DNA of 64,000 nucleotides from Lentisphaeria bacterium UBA4640. Lineage in GTDB: Bacteria; Verrucomicrobiota; Lentisphaeria; Victivallales; UBA1829. Numbering within the stretch: position 1 is the stretch's first letter; each line of letters begins with the position of its first letter. Location: contig DHMO01000034.1 in NCBI GenBank assembly GCA_002405835.1, positions 42,904 to 106,903 of the forward strand, read 5' to 3'. Below, piece after piece: positions 9,201-17,169 of the stretch. The notes beneath the pieces are model-generated. The model saw only the letters and a program-made list of their open reading frames with translations, made no database searches and was not told the origin of the DNA. The translations under genes were made by a program, and so were the position numbers.

Positions 9201-9921
9201 TGAACCGCCTGCGGATCTTCTGCCGTACACGGCAACACTGAATGACGGACGCGGACACGCTTTCTCCTTCTGGGAAAACGCCGTTCCGTTCGAGCAGCTC
9301 CGCGAACGGATGAAGCTGGACTCCGGTCCGCAACTTGCCATTGATGTTCTTCCGTTTGCAGGCGACGAACCCAACCCGGTGCTTGAAGGGCGCGGGCGTT
9401 TCTTCCGCGCCGGGGAAAACGGCGTGACGCGTCTGATTCCGGAACGCAATCTGGAAGCGGAGGCGGAACTCTTCCTCTTTTACAGGGAGAAAACTCTTTA
9501 TGTTGATGTCTTCACGCAGAAAATTCCGTTCTGCCAGCAATTCCAGGGGGAAAACGTCTGGCGCGGGACCTGCGTGGAGCTTTTACTTGGTTACACGGAC
9601 AACTCGGTCTACCGCGACTATTCGCTTGCGCTCACGCCGGGCGGAACGGAGGTCTTCCTGCGCCGGGGAACAAAGCCGTTCGAACCGGGATTGCGCGGGG
9701 ATTCGTGCAAACTCCAGGCGCTGGCAAGCCCGGACGAGAAACTTGCGTGGTACCGTCTCTGCATCGATACGGAACGCGAGGGAATGCCGGAGCTTCTGAC
9801 CGGAAAAGCCTTCTGTACGGGACTTGTTCTCCGCGGTCTCGACTGTGACGGCATCCAGATTTTCAACGGCATCGGCTACATGGAAGGCTGCGTCAATGCG
9901 GCAACCGCAACACTACGCTGA
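6292..9921 (+). CDS. Glycoside hydrolase family 2 beta-mannosidase with C-terminal extension
   Basis: 1209 residues, longer than the usual 800-900 of GH2 beta-mannosidases. The N-terminus has the family signature LNGDWRL and VPGDVHLDLMRAG, followed by WSWHRDF. The catalytic barrel carries YLRVWGGGCYE and MWCGSNE with the likely acid/base Glu430. A nucleophile candidate lies in PAFDNELYG. No signal peptide is visible, so it should act in the cytoplasm on imported oligosaccharides, releasing D-mannose. After about residue 1010 comes an extra beta-rich domain (AEAELFLFYREKTLYVDVF, VELLLGY, SLALTPGGTEVF) similar to CBM9/DOMON modules, which are normally extracellular. That domain on a protein without a leader is odd. 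The neighbouring mannose-acting isomerases support the call. Confidence 0.85.
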   Translation: MNTSYNLNGDWRLVCDDGREFSARVPGDVHLDLMRAGVIPDPNIRMNFKECRWIGDHTWSWHRDFPASPAPGKKFELVFDGLAYVAEIFVNGTLAGKHKTMHRPCRLDVSKLLKEGENHLEVRLAPFDPSEADVPLITCPLNGWADAISKPEVCPKRGAGRKAEYTYGWDWAQGLPVCGIWRGCRLECNDFARVCAPYFRTTNEGAVNFTFQLDSVLRNVADAHCTLTIRRNGAVVAEKNKEIVLGYGVWNYEIETSVPSPELWFPLGYGAQPLYDAELTITADCGSLTQNFRFAFRTVEVEQKVVSEHQEIFRFRINGKSIFAKGGNWIPSDIIPGRITDGLVRELLSLAADAGMNYLRVWGGGCYEQDLFYDLCDEYGIMIWQDFMFSGSEIPDFLPEFHQECMLECETALKRLRNHPSIIMWCGSNETDGFYESGCKRKRPERYGGWRLLHVDFPKVVAKFCPGTPYLASCPSFGLLHKDPNSPGHGTYHGNFMSHQYASDATFDAEPSIPAFDNELYGVSGDAGANWSRYLDVEKDLDSWNNPVFQAHHVLDLQRNNEWSQFFQYLSFDAWGRRFELSLPRILGYYAAAHAELVKRYMEVFLRRLDVAGGAVFWMYNNAFPMMGWAMVDYYGTPKDAWYAMKHVCKPRLPIAAIYDDRVDFYLSNTTASTARGTLTGKICRFDGTVLAEVRAESVVEAGFSPRLAVQKLNTVSGFVPEECFVLVSWEDATGNCVRNHRFFAAPRARRIPNTEITVKPHPSKAETWILESPRFAANVTLAPRDAENFPDDNCFDLYPGIPHEVSFRTPVAKPEVKWDNSPNRLPYVCGLVQNGSSWTVSVYNPRPETAVIPLAVKAENCALLIPETISAEPETAVSFTAIIQPDVFQNYPFCLPVDLKVGEAVIRTACAALRPTSMNKGVLTLANASGETLNYPSVQYRGVRCDGTVFEKLFDSVVVKPGSETILNFEPPADLLPYTATLNDGRGHAFSFWENAVPFEQLRERMKLDSGPQLAIDVLPFAGDEPNPVLEGRGRFFRAGENGVTRLIPERNLEAEAELFLFYREKTLYVDVFTQKIPFCQQFQGENVWRGTCVELLLGYTDNSVYRDYSLALTPGGTEVFLRRGTKPFEPGLRGDSCKLQALASPDEKLAWYRLCIDTEREGMPELLTGKAFCTGLVLRGLDCDGIQIFNGIGYMEGCVNAATATLR

Positions 9922-9961
9922 AATACTGGTGCGGAAGCAATAAACAAAAAGGAAACAAAAA

Positions 9962-12022
9962 ATGTCTGAATTGAAAAACTTTCTTGGATTGGAAAGCAGC
10001 TTCGGGTATCACACGGATCTTCATCTGGGCGACATTGACCTGGATGCCGGAGCCGGAGCGGATCCAGATGTACTGGAAAAAAATCTTCGTGAACTGATGC
10101 CCGACTGGGTTCAGGTGGACGGGAAAGGGCATCGCGGTTATACATGCTGGTTCAGCAAGGTTCCCGACGCCTCCGTTGCTCCTCATCTGCACCATGACGC
10201 TGTAGCGGCGTGGCGGGAAGCGACACGCCGCCTCGGTGTTCAGCTGGTTGTTCACTACTCCGGCATTCTGGATCTGATGGCCGGGAAAAAGCATCCGGAA
10301 TGGCTTGCCGTTCCTTCGCCTGAAGACACACGCGACACGGACAAGTTCTGTGACATGTGGATGTGTCTGCGCTCCGATTACCTGGACAAACTCTTGATTC
10401 CGCAGTTAATTGAACTCGCCGTGGATTACAAGGTGGATGGAACCTGGGTGGACGGCAATTCGTGGGGATACCGCGGCTGCTGGTGCGACAAGTGCAAAGC
10501 GGAATTCACTCGCCGCACGGGAATCACCGAGATTCCCCTCAAGCCCGGTGACAAGTACTGGAAAGAGTGGTATAAATTCCATCTTGACACCTGTGAGGAG
10601 GCGGTGGAACACTTCACTCATGCCGTGAAAGCCGTAGCCCCGAACTTCCGCATCTGCAGTGCCTGGTACGAAAACACTTACTTCCCGACGTCGAAAACGA
10701 TTTCGACGGACTGGCTCTCCGGCGACCTCTCCGACTACTGGACATGCGATCAGATCAATTTTGATGCGCGCTGGCTCGCCAACCAGGGCAAGCCTTGGGA
10801 TCTGATGAGCTGGGGAACATTCAGCGACTGGAACCAGGAACCGGATCACCATATAAAGACTCCGGATATGCTCTGCCAGGAAGCAACGCCGATCATTTCC
10901 GCCGGCGGACGCTATATTATCTTTGAACTGCTGGCCGGTCTCCGCACCGCGCGTCAGGTCAATTGGCGCATGCGTCAATACCGCCATGTCCGCGACTTTG
11001 TCAAGGCGCGCGAATCATTCTGCCGCGGTTCGGAAGGTATTCCAGAGATTGCCCTGCTGCACGACCGCAGCGACTCCCAGCCGGAGCGCGGAATTCATGC
11101 ATGGATGCACCTTCCGACACGTCCTGCGACCTCCATGCTGCTGGATAACCACTACGGTGTTGATGTACTGGATACCCGGGGACTTCTGCCCCGCCTGAAA
11201 GAGTTCCCGATGGTCGTTATTCCGGAAACCGGAACGCTCAAGCCGGAACTGACTGCAGCATTGAAGCAGTATGTGGAAGACGGCGGACGCCTTCTGGTCG
11301 CCGGCGTTGACAGCATTGCCAATTTCGGTGCAGACTATTTCGGTTTTGCCGAATGGTCGGTTGAGACAGAATGCTCCTTCAAGGGAAGACCCTGGACGAT
11401 GCTGCCGCTGGTCAAAGATACCACCCCCTACTATTATGTGTCCAACGGTGCAGACGGAGTCTTCCCTGTCTCAAGCGAAAAGTGGGGACTCGGCGTTGCC
11501 GCGGCGGATGCGGAAGGAACGGAAAAGCTCTTCACCACTTGGGATCCGGAAAATCCGGCATCCGCGACCGGTAAAATCGCATTCTGCATGAAGGCTCATG
11601 GCAAAGGATTTGCTGCAGCGATACCAGCCAATATCTTCAGCAGTTATCCGCACCATTACTTCCTGCGGGAAGCCCGCGCCTTCATGGGACGCGTACTCAA
11701 ACGTCTGATGCCTGAGCGCGCAATTGACATTGAAGCACCCACAGTGATTGCAGCCATGTTCCGCCGCAAAAACGGAAAGCTTTACATTCATCTCTGCAAC
11801 CGCAGCTCCGGCATTGCATTCAACCCGGAACGGCGCATGATTGATGAGATTCCGCCGGTCGGGCCCGTCACTCTGCATCTGCATCTTGCAAAAGCACCCG
11901 CCGCAGTGCGTCTGATGCCTTCCGGCAAGGATGCGGAGTGCCATTATGAAAATGGCGTCGCCACAGTCACAGTGCAGTCTGTGCATATCATGGAGTCTGT
12001 GGAAGTGCAGCCGGCTGACTGA
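9962..12022 (+). CDS. Putative glycoside hydrolase (GHL/GH29-like barrel plus amidotransferase-like domain)
   Basis: 686 residues, no signal peptide, AAGGAAA before the ATG. Residues 1-330 look like a TIM barrel of the hypothetical glycosyl hydrolase group: FGYHTDLHLGD, WVQVDGKGH, LGVQLVVHYSG, and VDGTWVDGNSWG followed by a CWCDKCKAEF cysteine cluster, a pattern seen in GHL6-like proteins. Asp in TWVDG is a plausible catalytic residue. Around 400-450 the sequence FPMVVIPETGTLKPELTAAL and YVEDGGRLLVAG match the beta-galactosidase-trimerisation/glutamine-amidotransferase-like fold, and a beta-rich tail closes the protein. It lies 40 bp after the beta-mannosidase in the same direction. The reaction is unknown; a fucosidase- or galactosidase-like role is only a guess. 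Confidence 0.65.
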   Translation: MSELKNFLGLESSFGYHTDLHLGDIDLDAGAGADPDVLEKNLRELMPDWVQVDGKGHRGYTCWFSKVPDASVAPHLHHDAVAAWREATRRLGVQLVVHYSGILDLMAGKKHPEWLAVPSPEDTRDTDKFCDMWMCLRSDYLDKLLIPQLIELAVDYKVDGTWVDGNSWGYRGCWCDKCKAEFTRRTGITEIPLKPGDKYWKEWYKFHLDTCEEAVEHFTHAVKAVAPNFRICSAWYENTYFPTSKTISTDWLSGDLSDYWTCDQINFDARWLANQGKPWDLMSWGTFSDWNQEPDHHIKTPDMLCQEATPIISAGGRYIIFELLAGLRTARQVNWRMRQYRHVRDFVKARESFCRGSEGIPEIALLHDRSDSQPERGIHAWMHLPTRPATSMLLDNHYGVDVLDTRGLLPRLKEFPMVVIPETGTLKPELTAALKQYVEDGGRLLVAGVDSIANFGADYFGFAEWSVETECSFKGRPWTMLPLVKDTTPYYYVSNGADGVFPVSSEKWGLGVAAADAEGTEKLFTTWDPENPASATGKIAFCMKAHGKGFAAAIPANIFSSYPHHYFLREARAFMGRVLKRLMPERAIDIEAPTVIAAMFRRKNGKLYIHLCNRSSGIAFNPERRMIDEIPPVGPVTLHLHLAKAPAAVRLMPSGKDAECHYENGVATVTVQSVHIMESVEVQPAD

Positions 12023-12032
12023 TCGCCCCATA

Positions 12033-12067
12033 CATCTGCCCGGCTGCATTCTGCTGCCGGGCGGATG
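12033..12067 (+). promoter_or_regulatory. Intercistronic hairpin before the isomerase genes
   Basis: A 12-bp stem (CATCTGCCCGGC at 12033-12044, GCCGGGCGGATG at 12056-12067, one G-T pair) with an 11-nt loop that can itself pair in part. No proper T tract follows. It separates the glycosidase part of the operon from the sugar-isomerase part. Confidence 0.65.
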
Positions 12068-12102
12068 ATTTCCACTTTAACAGAGAGGCAAAGAGGACAC
12101 AA

Positions 12103-12825
12103 ATGAAGCGTTCGGAAATCAACCGTTACATGGAAGAAGCTCTGGAATTCTGGGAGAATCTCGGATTCCGTCTGCCTCCGTATGTGCGGTGGAGTGTCGA
12201 CGAATGGGAAGCCCATGCGGCGGAATGCAAGGAAATCTTTGACCTCCAGATCGGCTGGGACATCACAACATTCGGCAGCGAAGATTTTCTCCGCACTGGA
12301 CTGTCTCTCTACACTCTGCGCAACGGGCGTCTTCTCTCTGCGCAGTATCCGAAACCCTATGCGGAAAAAATTATGATGGTGCGTGAAAACCAGGTCACGC
12401 CCCGTCATTTTCATTGGAACAAACAGGAAGATTTCATCAACCGGGGCGGCGGCAATCTCGTGATTGAACTGTTCAAAGCCGACCCGCAGAAGAACCGGAT
12501 TGCCGGCGGGGATTTCACTGTTTCGGTCAACGGCATGAGCCGCACGCTCCGTTCCGGCGACCGGGTTGTGCTGACTCCCGGAGAAAGCATTACAATCAAA
12601 CCGTTCCATGCGCACCGTTTTTACGGAGAAAAAGGCTCCGGTCCCTCCATGATCGGTGAAGTCTCTATGGTTAACGACGACAATACAGACAACTGTTATC
12701 TGGACGAAGCCATTCATTTTATTTCCATTGCGGAGGATGAACCTGTGCGTTACCCGCTGGCAAGCGAATACCGCACACTGATCCAGGCAAAAAAACACAG
12801 CTCTAAAAACAGGATTCTGCAATGA
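12103..12825 (+). CDS. D-lyxose/D-mannose ketol-isomerase, copy 1
   Basis: 240 residues, a cupin-fold sugar isomerase of the D-lyxose isomerase family (Pfam Lyx_isomer). Enzymes of this family interconvert D-lyxose and D-xylulose and usually also D-mannose and D-fructose with a divalent metal. Metal-ligand candidates are His102 and His104 in TPRHFHW, a following acidic residue, and His169/His171 in PFHAHRFYGE. Other family marks are EWEAHAAECKEIFDLQIGWD and GPSMIGEVSMVNDD. AGAGG precedes the ATG. Just downstream of a beta-mannosidase it would convert released mannose to fructose without a kinase. A paralogue with most residues identical lies at 13845. Confidence 0.9.
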   Translation: MKRSEINRYMEEALEFWENLGFRLPPYVRWSVDEWEAHAAECKEIFDLQIGWDITTFGSEDFLRTGLSLYTLRNGRLLSAQYPKPYAEKIMMVRENQVTPRHFHWNKQEDFINRGGGNLVIELFKADPQKNRIAGGDFTVSVNGMSRTLRSGDRVVLTPGESITIKPFHAHRFYGEKGSGPSMIGEVSMVNDDNTDNCYLDEAIHFISIAEDEPVRYPLASEYRTLIQAKKHSSKNRILQ

Positions 12826-12892
12826 AAAATATTTCAGAAAACTGTTTTCCATATGATACAAAAAAACGCTAAAAACACAAAAAGGAGCGCGT

Positions 12893-13762
12893 ATGAACAA
12901 GTTCGGAATTTTCATGAATTTCTGGGAGAAGAACTGGTCTGCGGATCATGCGAAGTATATCCGGAAAGTTTCAAAAATTGGATTCGATGTACTCGAATTC
13001 CAGGCTCAGTCTCTTCTGGAGATGACGGATGAACACATGCTTTCTCTCAAAAAACTGGCCGATGATTGCGGAATCGAACTGACCTACAGTCTCGGTCTGG
13101 ATCCGCGCTACGATGTTTCCTCTGAGGATGAAAGCATCCGCCGCGGCGGCATCAAGTACCTGCAGGAAATTGTGCGGCGGATCGGCAAAATGCAGGGAGT
13201 CCTGCTTTCCGGCGTCAGCTATGCCGGATGGGGCGCTCCGAACTATATTGTCAACGACAAAACCGCGATCGTGGAGCGCAGCAAAGCCAGCATGCGGGAA
13301 ATCATCAAGGTTGCGGAAGACTGTGGCGTCACTTACTGCGTCGAAGCGGTGAACCGTTTTGAGTCCTGCGTCATCAACACTGCAGCAGAAGCTCTGGCTT
13401 ATGTCGGAGACATCGACAGCCCCAACATCGGAGTTCTTCTTGACACGTACCACATGAACATCGAAGAACCTTCCATCGGCGATGCAATCCGCCTCGTCGG
13501 CAGCAAGCTCACGAGTTTCCATACAGGCGAAAACAACCGCACGGCCCCCGGCCGCGGACACCTTGACTGGAAGGAAATCTTTGGAGCACTGAAAGAAATC
13601 AATTATCAGGGACGCATCATTTCCGAACCGTTCCCGACAATGGGCGGAGAAGTCGGACGCGACATCAAGGTGTGGCGCAATCTGATTGCGGACAGTTCCG
13701 AAGCAGGTTTGGATGCCGAAGCAGCTTACCTTTTGGATTTTGAACGCAAAATGATGGCATAA
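12893..13762 (+). CDS. D-psicose (allulose)/D-tagatose 3-epimerase family protein
   Basis: 289 residues, an xylose-isomerase-like TIM barrel. It closely follows characterised D-psicose 3-epimerases: KFGIFMNFWEKNWSADHAKY at the start, then VEAVNRFE with Glu151, LLDTYHMNIEE with Asp184, FHTGENNR with His210 and SEPFPTMGG with Glu245. These are the four metal ligands (150/183/209/244 in the clostridial enzyme). It should move the C3 configuration of a ketohexose, for example fructose to psicose. AAGGAG lies at good spacing before the ATG. It is flanked on both sides by D-lyxose isomerase copies, so its substrate is probably their ketose product. Confidence 0.9.
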   Translation: MNKFGIFMNFWEKNWSADHAKYIRKVSKIGFDVLEFQAQSLLEMTDEHMLSLKKLADDCGIELTYSLGLDPRYDVSSEDESIRRGGIKYLQEIVRRIGKMQGVLLSGVSYAGWGAPNYIVNDKTAIVERSKASMREIIKVAEDCGVTYCVEAVNRFESCVINTAAEALAYVGDIDSPNIGVLLDTYHMNIEEPSIGDAIRLVGSKLTSFHTGENNRTAPGRGHLDWKEIFGALKEINYQGRIISEPFPTMGGEVGRDIKVWRNLIADSSEAGLDAEAAYLLDFERKMMA

Positions 13763-13768
13763 CTCAAC

Positions 13769-13807
13769 TTCTTCCGGCATTCAGCACAACATGAAACTCC
13801 GGAAGAA
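13769..13807 (+). promoter_or_regulatory. Intercistronic hairpin between epimerase and isomerase copy 2
   Basis: Perfect 9-bp arms TTCTTCCGG (13769-13777) and CCGGAAGAA (13799-13807) with a 21-nt loop, starting 6 bp after the epimerase stop. No T run follows. Confidence 0.5.
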
Positions 13808-13844
13808 ACAACAGAGATTCAGACAGCAAAAATAGGAGAATAAA

Positions 13845-14543
13845 ATGAAACGTTCACAAATCAACAGCCTTATTGAAAACGCAATGGATTTCTGGGGCGG
13901 ATTAGGATTTAAATTGCCGCCTTATGCCCGTTGGGGAATCGAAGAGTGGCAGGCTCATGCAGATGAATGCAAAGAGATTTTCGACCTGCAGATCGGCTGG
14001 GACGTAACCAGTTTCGGAACGGAAGATTTCTTCCAGACCGGACTTCTGCTGTACACTCTCCGCAACGGCAAACTCAATTCCACCGAGTATCCGAAACCCT
14101 ATGCGGAAAAAATCATGATGGTGCGCGAAAATCAGATCACTCCCCGCCACTTCCATTGGAGCAAACGGGAAGATATCATCAACCGCGGAGGCGGCAATCT
14201 TGTGATTGAGCTTTATAAAGCGGATCCGGCTAAAAACGCGATCTGCGGCGGATCTTTCCCCGTCAACATCAACGGCATGACCAAGATTCTGAACACCGGA
14301 GACAAGGTTATTCTGACGCCGGGCGACAGCATCACGATGGAGCATTTCCATTGTCATAAGTTCTATGGAGAGCCCGGTTCCGGTCCTTCCATGATCGGAG
14401 AAGTCTCGATGGTCAATGATGACGAAACGGACAACTGTTTCGTTGACGGAGCAAACCGTTTTGTTCCGGCGACAGAAGACGAACCTATCCGGTACCCGCT
14501 TGCGTGCGAATACCGCACACTGATTCAGGCAAAACAAGCATAG
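13845..14543 (+). CDS. D-lyxose/D-mannose ketol-isomerase, copy 2
   Basis: 232 residues, a clear paralogue of the gene at 12103, with identical blocks such as HADECKEIFDLQIGWDVTSF, YPKPYAEKIMMVRENQ, TPRHFHW, GPSMIGEVSMVNDDE and YPLACEYRTLIQAK. The metal-binding His residues are kept in HFHW. In the second cupin segment the sequence is EHFHCHKFYGE rather than KPFHAHRFYGE, and the C-terminus is shorter. TAGGAGAA precedes the ATG. It closes the sugar operon. Two copies either side of an epimerase suggest different aldose preferences or dosage. Confidence 0.88.
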   Translation: MKRSQINSLIENAMDFWGGLGFKLPPYARWGIEEWQAHADECKEIFDLQIGWDVTSFGTEDFFQTGLLLYTLRNGKLNSTEYPKPYAEKIMMVRENQITPRHFHWSKREDIINRGGGNLVIELYKADPAKNAICGGSFPVNINGMTKILNTGDKVILTPGDSITMEHFHCHKFYGEPGSGPSMIGEVSMVNDDETDNCFVDGANRFVPATEDEPIRYPLACEYRTLIQAKQA

Positions 14544-14663
14544 TTGAATAGAATCTGCTCATGATTCTCTAAAATTCAGCAGAAAGTCACTTTCCTTGTT
14601 TGATTTTTCCGGAAACCGTGCCATATTGTCCCGAAAGAATCAAGCACAGGAGAGTGAGACAAA

Positions 14664-15815
14664 ATGACAGAAGAATCCGTATCGCCCGCGCCGGAAAGCA
14701 TCGGGAAGCTGGCGGAAGAAGAACAGGGGCTTCTCGAAAACATCTTCAATACCATCGCGGAAGGCGTCATGGTCATCGGACGCAATCTCAAAATCAAATA
14801 CCGCAACCCCGCCGCAACCCGGCTGCTCGGAATTCCGGACGACACCTCGCGTCTTTCCGTCGCGACCTTCCTCAAGGGCGTCGACTGGGATGCGCTCATT
14901 GCGGAAAAAGGACGCTCCGAACGGCGCGAGCTCGAAGTGCTCTATCCGGAACGCCGCATCATACGCTTCTATCTTGTCCCGCATGAAAACGCGGATTCCA
15001 TTACCGTTATTCTCACAGACATCACCGAGGACTGCGAACGGAATGCAAACAAAGTTGAGTCCGAACGCAGCAAAATCATCTCCATGCTCGCTGCCGGTGT
15101 CGCTCACGAAATCGGCAATCCGCTGAACAGCCTGTACCTCAATCTCCAGCTCCTCCAGCGGATGTTCCGCCGGGAAAACGTCGATCTCAAAGACGCCGCG
15201 GAGAGCATCGACGAATGCAAAAAGGAAGTGGAACGTCTTGATGCGATTCTCAACCAGTTCCTCAAGGCGCTGCGTCCGGCAAAACTGAGTTTCTGCCCGA
15301 CCGATCTCCGGGTGGTGCTGGAGGAATCGCTCAACTTCATGCGTCACGAAATCGAAAACAGAAACGTCGTTGTCAACTGCCGCTGGGAAGAGGCGCTCCC
15401 GCAGATTTCCGGCGATGAAGGACAGCTCAAGCAGGCATTTTTCAATCTCATCAAAAACGCCATTCAATCCATGGCGCAGGGCGGCACGCTCTCCATATCC
15501 TGCGGAGTCAACGAAGAACAGGAAGTCGAAGTCCGCATCATCGACACAGGCAAAGGCATTGCACCGGGAAACATGACCAAGCTGTTCAATCCCTTCTTCA
15601 CCACAAAAGCCGCGGGGAACGGACTCGGGCTGATGGTCGTTGAACGCATCTTCCGACAGCACGGCGCTCGCCTCTCCGTGGAGAGCGTGGAGGGAAAAGG
15701 AACCTGCTTCTCAGTCGCCTTCCCCGCCCCCGGAAACCGCGTGCGCATCCTGCCGCCCGCCTCAAATGCAAACGCCGGAATCCTGCCGGCCCCCGAAAAA
15801 GGATCTTCGAAATGA
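14664..15815 (+). CDS. NtrB-like sensor histidine kinase
   Basis: 383 residues with no transmembrane segment, so a cytosolic sensor. Residues about 25-130 are a PAS-like domain (IAEGVMVIGRNLKIKYRNPA, then VILTDITEDCE). The H box is MLAAGVAHEIGNPLNSL with phosphoacceptor His148. The ATPase part has the N box FNLIKNAIQSM, G1 DTGKGIAPGN, and the F/G2 region FNPFFTTKAAGNGLGLMVV. This is the NtrB/AtoS type that partners sigma-54 activators. CAGGAG precedes the ATG. The stop overlaps the response regulator start by 4 bp. Its signal is unknown. Candidate targets include the sigma-54 promoters at 61381 and 61616, or the GH20-like gene that follows. Confidence 0.9.
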   Translation: MTEESVSPAPESIGKLAEEEQGLLENIFNTIAEGVMVIGRNLKIKYRNPAATRLLGIPDDTSRLSVATFLKGVDWDALIAEKGRSERRELEVLYPERRIIRFYLVPHENADSITVILTDITEDCERNANKVESERSKIISMLAAGVAHEIGNPLNSLYLNLQLLQRMFRRENVDLKDAAESIDECKKEVERLDAILNQFLKALRPAKLSFCPTDLRVVLEESLNFMRHEIENRNVVVNCRWEEALPQISGDEGQLKQAFFNLIKNAIQSMAQGGTLSISCGVNEEQEVEVRIIDTGKGIAPGNMTKLFNPFFTTKAAGNGLGLMVVERIFRQHGARLSVESVEGKGTCFSVAFPAPGNRVRILPPASNANAGILPAPEKGSSK

Positions 15816-17167
15816 CAGCACAACGCTCCATTCTCATCATCGACGACGAACGCGGAACCCGCGAAGCCATGGGCAAATTTCTCCGGCTCGACTACGACGT
15901 CACTCTCGCGGAAGACGGCGAAAAGGGAATCAATCTCCTGACCCGCAACCATTACGATCTCATTCTCAGCGACATCCGCATGGAGCCGGGTCCGAGCGGA
16001 CTCGACGTTCTTGCCGCCTCGCTCAAGCTCACCCCTCCCCCGCCCTGCATTCTCTTCACCGCATACGGTTCCATCGAAACCGCCGTTGAAGCGGTCAAAC
16101 AGGGCGCATTCGACTTTGTCACAAAGCCGGTCAACTTCGACCGTCTGGAGATCATCATCCGGCGCGCACTCGAATCGGTCAGCCTCAAAGAGGAAAACAC
16201 CGAACTGAAGCGCAAACTCGGCTCCAGTTTCGGCGTGAAAGGCATGATCGGAAACTCGGCGAAGATGAAAAACATCATTGAGACCATCGAACAGGTCGCG
16301 CCGACCCGCACAACCGTGCTCATCACCGGAGAGAGCGGAACCGGAAAGGAACTCGTCGCCCAGGCGATTCACCAATGCAGCGGAAGAACCGGAAAATTCG
16401 TTCCCGTTCACTGCTCCGCACTCCCCGACAACCTCATCGAAAGCGAACTCTTCGGACACGAGCGCGGCGCATTCACCGGAGCAGTCGAAATGCGCAAAGG
16501 ACGCTTTGAGCTTGCCGAAGGCGGAACAATCTTCCTGGACGAAATCGGAGAAATCCCGCTTCACATCCAGGTCAAACTTCTCCGCGTGCTCGAAAACCGC
16601 TCCTTTGAACGCATCGGCGGTTCAGATACAATCATAACCGACGCCCGTGTTGTCGCCGCCACAAACCGCGATCTCAAAAAGATGGTCGAAGAGGGAACCT
16701 TCCGCGAAGACCTCTTCTACCGCCTCGACGTCGTCTCCCTCGAAATTCCGCCGCTACGCGAACGCAAGGAGGATATTCCGCTGCTTGTCAAGCACTATCT
16801 TGACATTTTCAACAAGGAAAACGGCAAGGATATCGGCATCACCGAAACCGCGATGGCGTCGCTCTGCGCCTATGCGTGGCCGGGCAACATCCGCGAACTC
16901 CGCAACTGCGTCGAACGCATGGTCGTGCTCTGCCGCGGCAAAATGATCGACCTTGAGAACGTTCCCGTCGACGTCCGCGAAGGCGTCACTCCGGGCATTG
17001 CAAAAACCGTTCTCGCACAGCCTAGCTGCGACCTCGAATGCAACGAAAAAATGCTCATCGAGCGCGCACTGAACGAATGCAGGGGCAACCGCACCAAAGC
17101 GGCGGAAAAACTCGGAATCAGCCGCCGCACCCTTCACCGCAAACTGCACACCTACAACCTGGAGTGA
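15812..17167 (+). CDS. NtrC-family sigma-54-dependent response regulator
   Basis: 451 residues in the classic three-domain order. The receiver (1-120) has the acidic pair Asp11-Asp12, phosphoacceptor Asp54 in LILSDIRM and TKPVNF. The AAA+ domain has Walker A GESGTGKE near 172-179, the sigma-54 contact GAFTGA near 220, Walker B FLDEIGEIP and the arginine-finger region FREDLFYRLDVVSLEIPPLR. The C-terminal Fis-type HTH reads GNRTKAAEKLGISRRTLHRK. The intact GAFTGA motif means it should activate sigma-54 RNA polymerase when phosphorylated by the kinase it overlaps. Confidence 0.95.
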   Translation: MTAQRSILIIDDERGTREAMGKFLRLDYDVTLAEDGEKGINLLTRNHYDLILSDIRMEPGPSGLDVLAASLKLTPPPPCILFTAYGSIETAVEAVKQGAFDFVTKPVNFDRLEIIIRRALESVSLKEENTELKRKLGSSFGVKGMIGNSAKMKNIIETIEQVAPTRTTVLITGESGTGKELVAQAIHQCSGRTGKFVPVHCSALPDNLIESELFGHERGAFTGAVEMRKGRFELAEGGTIFLDEIGEIPLHIQVKLLRVLENRSFERIGGSDTIITDARVVAATNRDLKKMVEEGTFREDLFYRLDVVSLEIPPLRERKEDIPLLVKHYLDIFNKENGKDIGITETAMASLCAYAWPGNIRELRNCVERMVVLCRGKMIDLENVPVDVREGVTPGIAKTVLAQPSCDLECNEKMLIERALNECRGNRTKAAEKLGISRRTLHRKLHTYNLE

Positions 17168-17169
17168 CC

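Noticed and set aside
17038..17169. Upstream start for the GH20-like gene inside the NtrC-like gene
   Set aside because: It would overlap the conserved Fis-type HTH in another frame; the ATG at 17170 has a ribosome binding site and begins the conserved sequence.
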